Source: Legionella cherrii (GTDB lineage: Bacteria; Pseudomonadota; Gammaproteobacteria; Legionellales; Legionellaceae). Taken from it: DNA of 64,000 nucleotides. The position numbers were made by a program, and so were the translations under genes. The notes beneath the pieces were generated by a model. That model saw only the letters and a list, made by a program, of their open reading frames with translations. It made no database searches and was not told the origin of the DNA. The stretch covers positions 3,642,001 through 3,706,000 of the forward strand of contig NZ_LR134173.1 of assembly GCF_900635815.1 (NCBI RefSeq). The letters run 5' to 3'. Positions 1-7,433 of this stretch are shown here, piece by piece; the stretch's first letter is position 1, and every line of letters starts with the position of its first letter.

Positions 1-840
1 GCCACCACGTTCTTCATATCTTGGGCTAACCACATCGGTACGACATGCTTCAATTATATTAATGGCCATAGGTGCAATTGAGATGGGTCGTTCATCAGTG
101 TTAGGGACAATAATCGATGATGCGTTCCAACTGGATAAATGATATTTTTCGATAAATTGTTTTACATCCTCTTCAGTTATTTTTAATTTATCGCTCATTT
201 GGCGTTGAAAAAGGATTTGCAAAAAGCCAGGCTCAATAGAAATAAGTTTCAAACGTTCAAATAAAGGTGTATCCCATGGGGTACCGAATAAAAAGTTTGT
301 CCAGGTATTACCTTTATTAAATGGATTGTTACGCTGATTGAGAATATGTTTGAAGGTATCTTCAGCAAATTGGCTGCTATTGCTTAATGTGGCAACAAAG
401 GATTCAAGCAGACACAATAGATGGAGCTGAACGAAAAGAGCATCCTCTGCTTGTTTAATTTCTTCTTGGGAAATTAATTGATTGTCTTCAATGTAAGCTA
501 AAAGAGTGCAGATTCCATTATTATTCAATACATATTCTTTAAATGCATTAATCAGTTGCGTCAAATCAATTCGTTCTGAGGTAAGTTTTTTTATGAAAAG
601 ATTAAAGGCTTCATCTTTGGTTTCCAGGTCATCCAGTTTTAAGAGATGTAACAAGTGTTTCATTAAAATAGGACTGGTTTTTAGATCTAATTTTGAATCA
701 TGAATTACTTTATCTATAAATTGAGCAGCCAATTGCCGAGTATTGCTCCCTTCATTTGGGATATTTTGAGATGAAGATGAGGCCGTGTTTTCTTGAGTTG
801 TACTCGGTTTAAAAAATTTAGGACCTGAATTTATAGGCAT
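1..840 (-). CDS. Unknown Legionella-type protein, 3' end cut by window edge
   Basis: An open frame of 280 codons runs from the ATG at 838-840 to the left edge without a stop, so the C-terminus is missing. I do not recognise the product. The N-terminus is Ser/Thr/Asn-rich and probably disordered (begins MPINSGPKFFKPSTTQENTA). The rest is mostly hydrophilic helix with no signal peptide or clear membrane segment, which suggests a soluble cytosolic protein. About 100 bases upstream is a direct repeat matching the PmrA-binding element that controls many Dot/Icm effectors, followed by a plausible -10. Those two points make a translocated effector possible but not shown. The gene is divergent from gpmI. 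Confidence 0.7.
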   Translation of the reverse strand, partial: MPINSGPKFFKPSTTQENTASSSSQNIPNEGSNTRQLAAQFIDKVIHDSKLDLKTSPILMKHLLHLLKLDDLETKDEAFNLFIKKLTSERIDLTQLINAFKEYVLNNNGICTLLAYIEDNQLISQEEIKQAEDALFVQLHLLCLLESFVATLSNSSQFAEDTFKHILNQRNNPFNKGNTWTNFLFGTPWDTPLFERLKLISIEPGFLQILFQRQMSDKLKITEEDVKQFIEKYHLSSWNASSIIVPNTDERPISIAPMAINIIEACRTDVVSPRYEERGG

Positions 841-940
841 GTTGCACCGTTCCTCATGGTTTGTATCGTTTATCCCGATTAAATTTAGCTCGCCTCAATC
901 TGGGCAACCCAAAATCAACATGGCCGCATTCTATACCATT

Positions 941-960
941 ATTATTAAGAAATTATTAAT
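941..960 (-). promoter_or_regulatory. Candidate PmrA box
   Basis: Read on the minus strand the site is ATTAATAAT-TT-CTTAATAAT, two TTAAT half-sites exactly 11 bases apart. The consensus as I remember it is cTTAATatT-N2-cTTAATatT, so 15 of 18 defined positions agree. Five bases further on is a -10-like TATAGA (930-935), the arrangement expected of a response-regulator site overlapping the -35 region. It points toward the edge gene whose ATG is at 840. AT-rich DNA can produce such matches by chance. Confidence 0.5.
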
Positions 961-1030
961 TTATTACTCCGAGCGAAGATAAGGATATGATGAATGGCTC
1001 AGACTTTAAAACCTTACTGCATGAATAAAT

Positions 1031-1059
1031 TTCGAAATACCAATTAAGTAAGGTATAAT
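1031..1059 (+). promoter_or_regulatory. Probable sigma-70 promoter of gpmI-envC-ctpA
   Basis: A perfect -10 hexamer TATAAT lies at 1054-1059, with a weak -35 (TTCGAA, 1031-1036) at a 17-base spacer. It is about 40 bases before the gpmI ATG, and nothing else in the 258-base gap points toward gpmI. Confidence 0.5.
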
Positions 1060-1098
1060 TTTCCGACCCAATTGGGATTGTGTTCCACGGAGAATTGC

Positions 1099-2640
1099 AT
1101 GCAAAAAAAAACACCCTTGTTGCTCATGATCTTAGACGGCTGGGGATATAACAAAAATAATAAATATAATGCGATCGCCCAAGCCAATACACCACAATGG
1201 GATGAATGGTGGAACAATTGCCCCCATATTCTTTTGCACGCTTCGGGGTATGCTGTTGGTTTACCTGATGAGCAAATGGGTAATTCCGAAGTAGGGCATA
1301 TGCATATAGGTGCAGGGCGAGTCATCCAACAAGACTTTACTCGCATCAACGAAAGCATAAAAAATGGAGAGTTCGCCAACAACACCATTTTTCGTGAGGT
1401 AATAACCACCCTAAAGAAAAACAATAAGTCATTGCATATTATGGGTTTGTTTTCTCCAGGAGGAGTACACAGCCACGAACAACACTTATTTGCCTTACTT
1501 GATTTATGTGCACAACAACAATTCACTTCGGTATATTTACACTTATTTTTAGATGGCCGGGATACACCGCCACAAAGTGCCTTAGATAGTTTAGAACGAC
1601 TCAATAGCAAATTAAAAATACATCCAGTGGCTCGAATTTGTTCTATTAGTGGGCGCTATTATGCAATGGACAGAGACAATCGTTGGGAGAGAATAGAACC
1701 AGTCTATACTTTATTAACCCAAGGCCACAGCCAGCATCATTTCCAAGATGCCGAAGCAGCAATCAAGTCTTATTATCAACAAAATCTGTCTGATGAATTC
1801 ATACCGCCTACCCTTATAGGTGAAAAAAAAGCAATAGAAGATGGCGATGCTGTTTTGTTCTATAATTTTCGTGCAGACAGAGCGCGACAATTAACCACGG
1901 CTTTTATTGATCCAACATTTAAAAAATTCAACCGCACGGTGCAACCGCAATTATCCTATTTTGTCAGCATGACCCAATATGATAAAAATCTACCAACTTC
2001 CCAGGCCTTTCCACCGATTCCTTTAAATAATACCTTAGGTGAAGTTATTGCAGAGTACGGGTTAAGTCAATTACGTATTGCAGAAACAGAAAAATATGCC
2101 CATGTAACCTTTTTCTTCAATGGTGGGAACGAAAACGTTTTTTCGAATGAAGAGAGAATTCTCATTCCCTCTCCTAAAGTCGCCACCTATGATTTACAAC
2201 CAGAAATGAGCGCCCCCCAATTAACAGAGAGTTTGGTCGAAGCAATTAACAGTCAAGCCTATGACGTCATTATTTGCAATTATGCCAATGCCGACATGGT
2301 AGGACATAGTGGCAATTTTCAGGCTACAATTCGTGCCATAGAATGCCTTGATCAATGCATGAGCAAAGTGTGGCATGCACTAGCTCAACAAGACGGTAAA
2401 CTGCTCATTACAGCGGATCATGGTAATGCTGAAGAAATGTTTGACGAAACAACACATCAAGCACATACTGCTCATACCAGTGAACCTGTACCACTAGTAT
2501 ATGTAGGGGGGCATTGGCATTTTACACGTAGTGAAGGAAGCTTAATTGATATCGCACCAACCATGTTGGCCTTGCTTGGTATTACTCCTCCAGCGGAAAT
2601 GACAGGACATCAATTGTTAGAAAAAGATACTCATGAATAA
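1099..2640 (+). CDS. gpmI: 2,3-bisphosphoglycerate-independent phosphoglycerate mutase
   Basis: This enzyme interconverts 3- and 2-phosphoglycerate in glycolysis and gluconeogenesis, using two Mn ions and a phosphoserine intermediate. The 513-residue product has the family's usual length. It shows the N-terminal LMILDGWGYN metal site, GNSEVGHMHIGAGR with the nucleophilic Ser, FLDGRDTPP, NFRADRARQ, NYANADMVGHSG and the C-terminal ITADHGNAEEM metal ligands. The ATG at 1099 is preferred over an in-frame TTG at 1072 because ACGGAG lies seven bases before it and the conserved domain begins just after. The stop overlaps the start of envC. A gpmI-envC pairing is also found in enterobacteria. Confidence 0.96.
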   Translation: MQKKTPLLLMILDGWGYNKNNKYNAIAQANTPQWDEWWNNCPHILLHASGYAVGLPDEQMGNSEVGHMHIGAGRVIQQDFTRINESIKNGEFANNTIFREVITTLKKNNKSLHIMGLFSPGGVHSHEQHLFALLDLCAQQQFTSVYLHLFLDGRDTPPQSALDSLERLNSKLKIHPVARICSISGRYYAMDRDNRWERIEPVYTLLTQGHSQHHFQDAEAAIKSYYQQNLSDEFIPPTLIGEKKAIEDGDAVLFYNFRADRARQLTTAFIDPTFKKFNRTVQPQLSYFVSMTQYDKNLPTSQAFPPIPLNNTLGEVIAEYGLSQLRIAETEKYAHVTFFFNGGNENVFSNEERILIPSPKVATYDLQPEMSAPQLTESLVEAINSQAYDVIICNYANADMVGHSGNFQATIRAIECLDQCMSKVWHALAQQDGKLLITADHGNAEEMFDETTHQAHTAHTSEPVPLVYVGGHWHFTRSEGSLIDIAPTMLALLGITPPAEMTGHQLLEKDTHE

Positions 2641-3883
2641 ACGGAATTATTTAATTTCTCATGACTTATGTCAGTCAAATGCTAAAAATTCCCCTTTTTA
2701 TCATTTGATAGCTGCGAAGCAAAAACGAAAACCCACTCGATGGACTAATCAACACTCGAGTGCTCTCTCTTTCAGTGGATTACTCTTTGGTATGTTGTTT
2801 TGCTTTGGAGTTTATGCAGAATCTTCTACCGTACTCCAAACACAAAATAAGTTAAAACAATTAGAGGCTCAAATTAACAGCCTCCAAAAAACGTTAAACT
2901 CTGCACACGACAAACGCGGTATTTTAAATAAAGAATTATCAGAGACTGAAAAGCAAATCGGTGAAGGGATTCGCAAACTCCGCTCCATTCAAGAAGATAT
3001 CAAGAACAAAGAAAATAAAATTGCTGACTTGCAAAAGCAAGTAAATGAGTTAAATCAACAACTTATTACCCAACAACAATTATTAGCGAATCACGTACGT
3101 GCACGCTATCAAATGGGTGAGTATCAATCACTTAAATTACTGCTCAATCAAGATGATCCCAATAAGGTCAGCCGGATTTTAACCTATTACCAATATATCG
3201 TTAAGTCACGACAACTATTGATTGAAAAAATAGATAAAACTCGTGCACGTTTAAGTGAGAGCAAAGAAAAACTTCGTGAAGAACTTAATGCGAACAGGCA
3301 ACTTAAAACGGAGCTTACTAAGCATCAAGAACAACTGCAACAAAATAAAAGTTATCATACTACGTTAATTCAATCTTTGAATCATGAAATTCAAGATAAA
3401 CAAAACAGGTTAAGAGAGGTACGAAAAAATAAAGAGAATTTGGCCCGTTTGCTGAAGTCATTAGCACAACAAAGCATTACTCAAAAGGACAAACCGTTTC
3501 ATCAAACAAGCAGTCCATTTAGCCAAATGCGCAAAAAATTGCCGCTCCCAGTCCAGAGCCAGAGCCGATCCTTACGTAAAATGAATCAAGGAGTGACATT
3601 TTTTGCCGAGGAAGGAGCCGTAGTTACTGCCGTTTATCCAGGAAAAGTAGTATTTAGCGACTGGCTGAAGGGATATGGATTATTGATTATTATTGATCAC
3701 GGACAGGGTTTTATGACCTTGTATGCTCACAATCAATCCCTATTCAAAAGCAAAGGTCAGTATGTACGTCAAAATGAACAAATTGCAAGTGTTGGTCATA
3801 GCGGCGGAATTAAACAAAACGGTCTATACTTTGAAATAAGACTAAGGGGAAAGGCAATTCCACCACTTAATTGGTTATCATAA
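2633..3883 (+). CDS. envC: Murein hydrolase activator EnvC (degenerate LytM/M23 protein)
   Basis: EnvC proteins sit in the periplasm at the division site and activate amidases for septal murein splitting; they are not hydrolases themselves. The 416-residue product has a hydrophobic segment near residues 46-61, a long coiled coil (about 65-285) and a C-terminal LytM fold. The zinc ligands of active M23 peptidases are lost: the region reading GVTFFAEEG lacks HxxxD, and GLYFEIRLRG replaces HLHFEI. The ATG overlaps the gpmI stop by eight bases. About 45 hydrophilic residues precede the membrane segment, longer than a normal signal peptide, so a later start is possible but no better ATG is seen. 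The carboxy-terminal protease gene follows 86 bases downstream. Confidence 0.9.
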   Translation: MNKRNYLISHDLCQSNAKNSPFYHLIAAKQKRKPTRWTNQHSSALSFSGLLFGMLFCFGVYAESSTVLQTQNKLKQLEAQINSLQKTLNSAHDKRGILNKELSETEKQIGEGIRKLRSIQEDIKNKENKIADLQKQVNELNQQLITQQQLLANHVRARYQMGEYQSLKLLLNQDDPNKVSRILTYYQYIVKSRQLLIEKIDKTRARLSESKEKLREELNANRQLKTELTKHQEQLQQNKSYHTTLIQSLNHEIQDKQNRLREVRKNKENLARLLKSLAQQSITQKDKPFHQTSSPFSQMRKKLPLPVQSQSRSLRKMNQGVTFFAEEGAVVTAVYPGKVVFSDWLKGYGLLIIIDHGQGFMTLYAHNQSLFKSKGQYVRQNEQIASVGHSGGIKQNGLYFEIRLRGKAIPPLNWLS

Positions 3884-3969
3884 GTGAACCCTGGCACCTT
3901 AATTGCATTTCAATAATTATAATAAAAGAAGATGGCTTATGTTGTAGCCTTGCATCTGAGGAGATCGCT

Positions 3970-5313
3970 ATGTTGATAAGAAAACTGTATCCATGCACGC
4001 TTGCGATAGTATACGCTTTTACTCTTATGTTACCTCTGACTGGCTTTGCAGATGATGAAACTAATACTTCTACAAACTCCAATGCCACTTCTAAAGCAGT
4101 TCCTTTAGAAGATGTTCAACGATTTTCCAATGCAATCGGTGAGATTAAAAAATATTACGTTAAACCTGTCGATGATAAAGAACTCTTTGATAACGCCATT
4201 CGTGGCATGCTCAATGGTCTTGATCCTCACTCCAGCTATCTGGATGAAGAGGAATTTAAAGAGCTGCAAACATCAACTAGCGGTGAATTTGGTGGGTTAG
4301 GATTAGAAGTGACTATGGAAGACGGCGTTGTCAAAGTAGTTACTCCTCTGGTGGATACCCCAGCATTTAAAGCGGGCATTAAATCCGGAGACTATATTAT
4401 TAAATTAGGTAAAGAGTCCGTTCAAGGTCTCTCACTTAAAGATGCAGTCAACTTAATGCGCGGTAAAGCTGGAAGCACCATTCAGTTGACCGTATTACGC
4501 AAAGGAGTTAACAAAGCACTTACTTTTGACTTAGTACGCGAAGTGATTCAAATTAAGAGCGTACAGAGTAAATTGCTCGCCCCAGGCTATGGTTATATCC
4601 GTTTAACTCAATTCCAGGCATTAACTGGAAAAGATATGCTGCAAGCCATTGATCGGCTAAAACAACAATCTGGCGGAAACTTAAAAGGTCTCGTACTGGA
4701 TTTACGTAACAACCCAGGAGGCTTGCTTGATTCAGCCATTCAGGTTTCTGATGCATTCCTTGGTAAAGACAAATCAGGCAAACCCGAAACAATCGTTTCA
4801 ACAAAAGGGCGTTTACCTGGTTCAGACTTTACCGCCTTATCCAAAGGTATCGATGTTTTGCATAATGCACCGATGGTTGTATTAATCAATAATGGTTCTG
4901 CATCTGCAGCTGAAATTGTAGCTGGTGCGCTTAAAGACAATAAACGAGCCGTTATTTTAGGTACAACGAGTTTTGGTAAAGGTTCAGTACAAACCGTATT
5001 ACCCCTGGATGACAAAACCGGGATTAAATTAACTACTGCTCTTTATTACACTCCTTCTGGAACCTCAATTCAAGCTAAGGGTATTGTGCCTGATATCGTA
5101 GTCAATGAGATGGAGATTCCCAAGACTGCTGCCAAGTCTTCTGATCTTACTGGATTTAGTGAAGCCAATCTTAATGGCCACTTGATTAATAAGAACAATG
5201 AGGAAAATAAAGCGAAAACGGCTAAAGCTCAAATAGACGATTTAATGCATAACGACTATCAACTTTATGCTGCATTAACTGTCTTGGAAGGTATGTCTTT
5301 AGCCAACAGATAA
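3970..5313 (+). CDS. ctpA: S41 carboxy-terminal processing peptidase
   Basis: This is a periplasmic serine protease of the CtpA/Prc type that trims or degrades envelope proteins. The 447-residue product begins with a signal peptide (MLIRKLYPCTL to about GFADD). It continues with a PDZ domain (about 90-170, including GGLGLEV) and the S41 core: LRNNPGGLLDSA, NNGSASAAEIVAGALKD with the catalytic Ser, and GTTSFGKGSVQ with the catalytic Lys. The ATG at 3970 has GAGGAGA five to eight bases upstream; the frame is open further 5' but lacks a ribosome site there. It is the third gene after gpmI and envC and ends at a clear terminator. Substrates cannot be inferred from sequence. Confidence 0.93.
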   Translation: MLIRKLYPCTLAIVYAFTLMLPLTGFADDETNTSTNSNATSKAVPLEDVQRFSNAIGEIKKYYVKPVDDKELFDNAIRGMLNGLDPHSSYLDEEEFKELQTSTSGEFGGLGLEVTMEDGVVKVVTPLVDTPAFKAGIKSGDYIIKLGKESVQGLSLKDAVNLMRGKAGSTIQLTVLRKGVNKALTFDLVREVIQIKSVQSKLLAPGYGYIRLTQFQALTGKDMLQAIDRLKQQSGGNLKGLVLDLRNNPGGLLDSAIQVSDAFLGKDKSGKPETIVSTKGRLPGSDFTALSKGIDVLHNAPMVVLINNGSASAAEIVAGALKDNKRAVILGTTSFGKGSVQTVLPLDDKTGIKLTTALYYTPSGTSIQAKGIVPDIVVNEMEIPKTAAKSSDLTGFSEANLNGHLINKNNEENKAKTAKAQIDDLMHNDYQLYAALTVLEGMSLANR

Positions 5314-5330
5314 TTATCAGTTTGCAATAG

Positions 5331-5385
5331 AAAAAGAGGAGCCATGGGGTTGGATTGTAATCTGACCTTCCAGGCTCCTCTTTTT
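5331..5385. terminator. Strong bidirectional-looking terminator after ctpA
   Basis: The 13-base arm AAAAAGAGGAGCC (5331-5343) pairs perfectly with GGCTCCTCTTTTT (5373-5385) around a 29-base loop, followed by another T. The A-run and T-run make it usable on both strands, for ctpA and for the convergent gene ending at 5475. Confidence 0.8.
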
Positions 5386-5397
5386 TACTTAAATGAG

Positions 5398-5427
5398 TAG
5401 CCTGTTTGCTCGCAATCGAGAATGAAG
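5398..5427 (+). repeat. Left copy of a 30-base direct repeat flanking the 5475-6158 gene
   Basis: The sequence at 5398-5427 matches 6266-6295 at 25 of 30 positions in the same orientation. Both contain the core TTGCTCGCAA. The left copy is the more decayed one and its hairpin (present in the right copy) is imperfect. Confidence 0.6.
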
Positions 5428-5474
5428 CTACCTCAAGCGGAATCAATGATCGTATTATATAAATCCTGGTTACA

Positions 5475-6158
5475 TCATTTTGGCGGCAAATAGGAAACAA
5501 CCGTCTTAGATAGGTCATTCGTCAATGGTGTGTTAGCCTTAACACCATCAGCAGTAGCACGATTATTGACGCAAAATAATCCAAAAGTCATCAATCTGGA
5601 GTGTTGTTTTTCGACATGTTCGCTTGGTACAACAGCCGTAGCTGCTCTCTCTTCCTCAGGATCACTATCTCTCCAGTTAATGTGCAGGATGGGTTGTTTC
5701 GTAGTCCAATAAAAAATGCTTTGAAAATGTTCAATGATTCTTGCATTCCACAGATCACCGTAATGACCACTCCATTCTGTACTGACAAACGTTTGATTTA
5801 AATATGCAATTCTGCCACCGACCATTGTAGCTCGCCTTGAGGCGCTCCCTGAAGCACCAGGAATATACAGGGAATCTGCGATGCCATCGTGTCCATGTGG
5901 ATTGAGTTTTTTACTAAATGTTATTCCAATAAAACCCGTCTTATGATCAAATACAAAATCAATAAATCCCAGCTCTCTTCCTTCAGTTATGCCTAAACTC
6001 AAGACTTTGAAATCTACAGGTTGCTTAGAAGATCTGCTCCTTATCATACCTAAAGGATATCCAAAACGCTCACCTAAGATAATTGAGATTACACCTTTTT
6101 TATTACCCAGATGGGTGTTTGCAACCACTTGCTTCAGAAGATCATCTTTACTTTGCAT
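5475..6158 (-). CDS. Unknown protein behind a PmrA-like site; effector candidate
   Basis: The 227-residue product has no signal peptide or membrane segment. I do not recognise a catalytic domain. A central stretch (MVGGRIAYLNQTFV, then TEWSGHYGDLWN) resembles a SGHY pattern I have seen in other Legionella proteins of unknown function; that is recollection, not a search result. Translation starts at 6158 behind a strong AGGAGG. A PmrA-type direct repeat lies 59 bases before the ATG. The gene stands alone, is flanked by 30-base direct repeats, and faces ctpA across a terminator. The C-terminus (SKTVVSYLPPK) is neither clearly for nor against Dot/Icm export. A PmrA-regulated effector is the working inference. 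Confidence 0.75.
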   Translation of the reverse strand: MQSKDDLLKQVVANTHLGNKKGVISIILGERFGYPLGMIRSRSSKQPVDFKVLSLGITEGRELGFIDFVFDHKTGFIGITFSKKLNPHGHDGIADSLYIPGASGSASRRATMVGGRIAYLNQTFVSTEWSGHYGDLWNARIIEHFQSIFYWTTKQPILHINWRDSDPEEERAATAVVPSEHVEKQHSRLMTFGLFCVNNRATADGVKANTPLTNDLSKTVVSYLPPK

Positions 6159-6216
6159 ACAACCTCCTCTTCTCCTTGAAAAGAATGTCTACACTATGAC
6201 TTAATTTTATGCCATC

Positions 6217-6236
6217 GATATTAAGGCAAGATTAAG
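6217..6236 (-). promoter_or_regulatory. Candidate PmrA box
   Basis: On the minus strand the site reads CTTAATCTT-GC-CTTAATATC: two CTTAAT half-sites 11 bases apart, 16 of 18 defined positions of the remembered consensus cTTAATatT-N2-cTTAATatT. A -10-like TAAAAT (6204-6209) follows after seven bases, and the ATG of the unknown gene is 59 bases downstream. PmrA is the Legionella response regulator known to activate many effector genes. Confidence 0.6.
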
Positions 6237-6265
6237 GAAATGAAGTCAGCGAGGTTGTAAGCGAA

Positions 6266-6295
6266 TAGCCCGGTTGCTCGCAACCGGGAATGAGG
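6266..6295 (+). repeat. Right copy of the 30-base direct repeat, with a hairpin
   Basis: Partner of 5398-5427 (25 of 30 identical). This copy contains a clean hairpin, CCCGGTTG ... CAACCGGG, around 6269-6288. It may also serve as terminator for the binding-protein gene ending at 6306, although no T-run follows. Confidence 0.6.
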
Positions 6296-6305
6296 GGAAC
6301 TTTAA

Positions 6306-7046
6306 TCAGGCAGTAAGAATCTGCTTTTTATAAGAAACGCCATTTTTATCTAAGTTAAATGTACCCATTACCCCTGTCCCTGATTCAAGAGCTAAAAGAT
6401 GTGTTGCAACCGCTTGGGATGAAAAATCAGAATGCGTCTTCATCGCCAGCTGAGCACTACTATGAATCAGATGGAATATATCAAAAGCATATCCTGCTTC
6501 ACTAACAGGGTGACTGAAATATTCCTGTTTAAATTGAGCAATAAATTCTGGTTTCACCGATTGAGTCAAAACAGCAGCTTGTTTGTGATTGGGACTTTGG
6601 GCTAAGAAATTATTTTTTCCATCAGCAATGATTGAATCATCAGTCAGACAAAAATGAATGAGCTTATTTTTTTTTGCTAAAGGTGCGACTAAAGCGCCAC
6701 TTTCTGTACCTTCAGTTACCAAGACATTAATGTGGTGTGCATCAATAAATTTTTGCACGGTTTTTGCTGCATTCGCAGAATTCGGCATTTTATCTAAAGT
6801 ATAAAATTCGTAATTAATCTCAGAAGATTTTAATTGATCACGTGCGATTTCCATTGCCCCCAACATATTCCTGCCAATAAACGCAGATTCGTTAGAAAAA
6901 GGAGCATAAATACCAACATTGATTGTCATTTTGGTTTTATTAGTAGCGCTACTGATGTCAGATGCAGCCTCACAAAATCCTACTGCCATTAGCGATAAGA
7001 AAAAAGCACCTAAAATAGCATACAATTTTGATAAAAAAAGTTTCAT
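6306..7046 (-). CDS. Periplasmic branched-chain-amino-acid-type binding protein, internally shortened
   Basis: The product (246 residues) begins with a signal peptide (MKLFLSKLYAILG to about FCEAAS) and then shows a type 1 periplasmic-binding fold: INVGIYAPFSNESAFIGRNMLGAMEIA, and residues 93-125 with the TEGTESGALVAPLA step. Family members are about 350-400 residues. Here the text jumps near residues 160-165 from SPNHKQAAVLTQ, normally the start of the second lobe, straight to KPEFIAQFKQEYFSHP, which normally lies about 100 residues later. The frame is kept. This looks like an in-frame deletion of the middle of lobe 2, so ligand binding is doubtful. The ATG at 7046 has AAGGA eight bases upstream; two earlier ATGs are too close to it. 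No permease genes adjoin. Confidence 0.7.
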   Translation of the reverse strand: MKLFLSKLYAILGAFFLSLMAVGFCEAASDISSATNKTKMTINVGIYAPFSNESAFIGRNMLGAMEIARDQLKSSEINYEFYTLDKMPNSANAAKTVQKFIDAHHINVLVTEGTESGALVAPLAKKNKLIHFCLTDDSIIADGKNNFLAQSPNHKQAAVLTQSVKPEFIAQFKQEYFSHPVSEAGYAFDIFHLIHSSAQLAMKTHSDFSSQAVATHLLALESGTGVMGTFNLDKNGVSYKKQILTA

Positions 7047-7433
7047 ATTCATCATCCTTATTGATTAGACTCAATTGCTATTACCTTCATAGGAGTACTG
7101 AGTCCCTTTCCTACTTGCCCCATTACCATTAGTTTCCCTTCTCCCCACAGGGGAGAGGGTGCCCTTTAGGGCAGATGAGGGTATTGATTTCCCTCACCAC
7201 TACCCCTCTCCCACAAGTGGGAGAGGGGATTCTTTGTAACTTAATGGCAGCGCCTACTTGCCCCTCTCACTGTCTCACTCCGGATAAGCAGAATGCAGCT
7301 TGGAGTGAGAATTTATTTGATAGCTCCTAGGAACAATAAATTCATTTTGCTATGAATAGAATCTAAATACAATGGTTGGGATTTAATAATAATTATGCGA
7401 TAATCTTCACAAACTGATATTTTTTAGATTACA
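7047..7433. other. Gene-free stretch holding a dispersed repeat and a hairpin
   Basis: This 387-base gap between divergent genes holds copy A of a 115-base dispersed repeat (7133-7250). It also holds a hairpin with a 9-base stem, TCTCACTCC (7273-7281) with GGAGTGAGA (7302-7310). I see no open frame. The deaminase gene that follows has no clear ribosome site just before its ATG. Confidence 0.6.
7133..7250 (+). repeat. Dispersed 115-base intergenic repeat, copy A
   Basis: It consists of two GC-rich hairpins (CTCCCCACAGGGGAG near 7141 and CCCCTCTCCCACAAGTGGGA near 7203) joined by GCAGATGAGGGTATTGATT (7171-7189), and ends in TTAATGGCAG. The same structure recurs at 39512-39630 and 46941-47052 in the same orientation. 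Confidence 0.75.

Noticed and set aside
1044..1610. 188-codon open frame on the minus strand
   Set aside because: It lies wholly antisense to gpmI, which has unambiguous family motifs; it is cysteine-rich with no ribosome site.
3867..4088. 73-codon open frame on the minus strand near the ctpA start
   Set aside because: It overlaps the ctpA signal peptide region on the other strand, with no motif or ribosome site.
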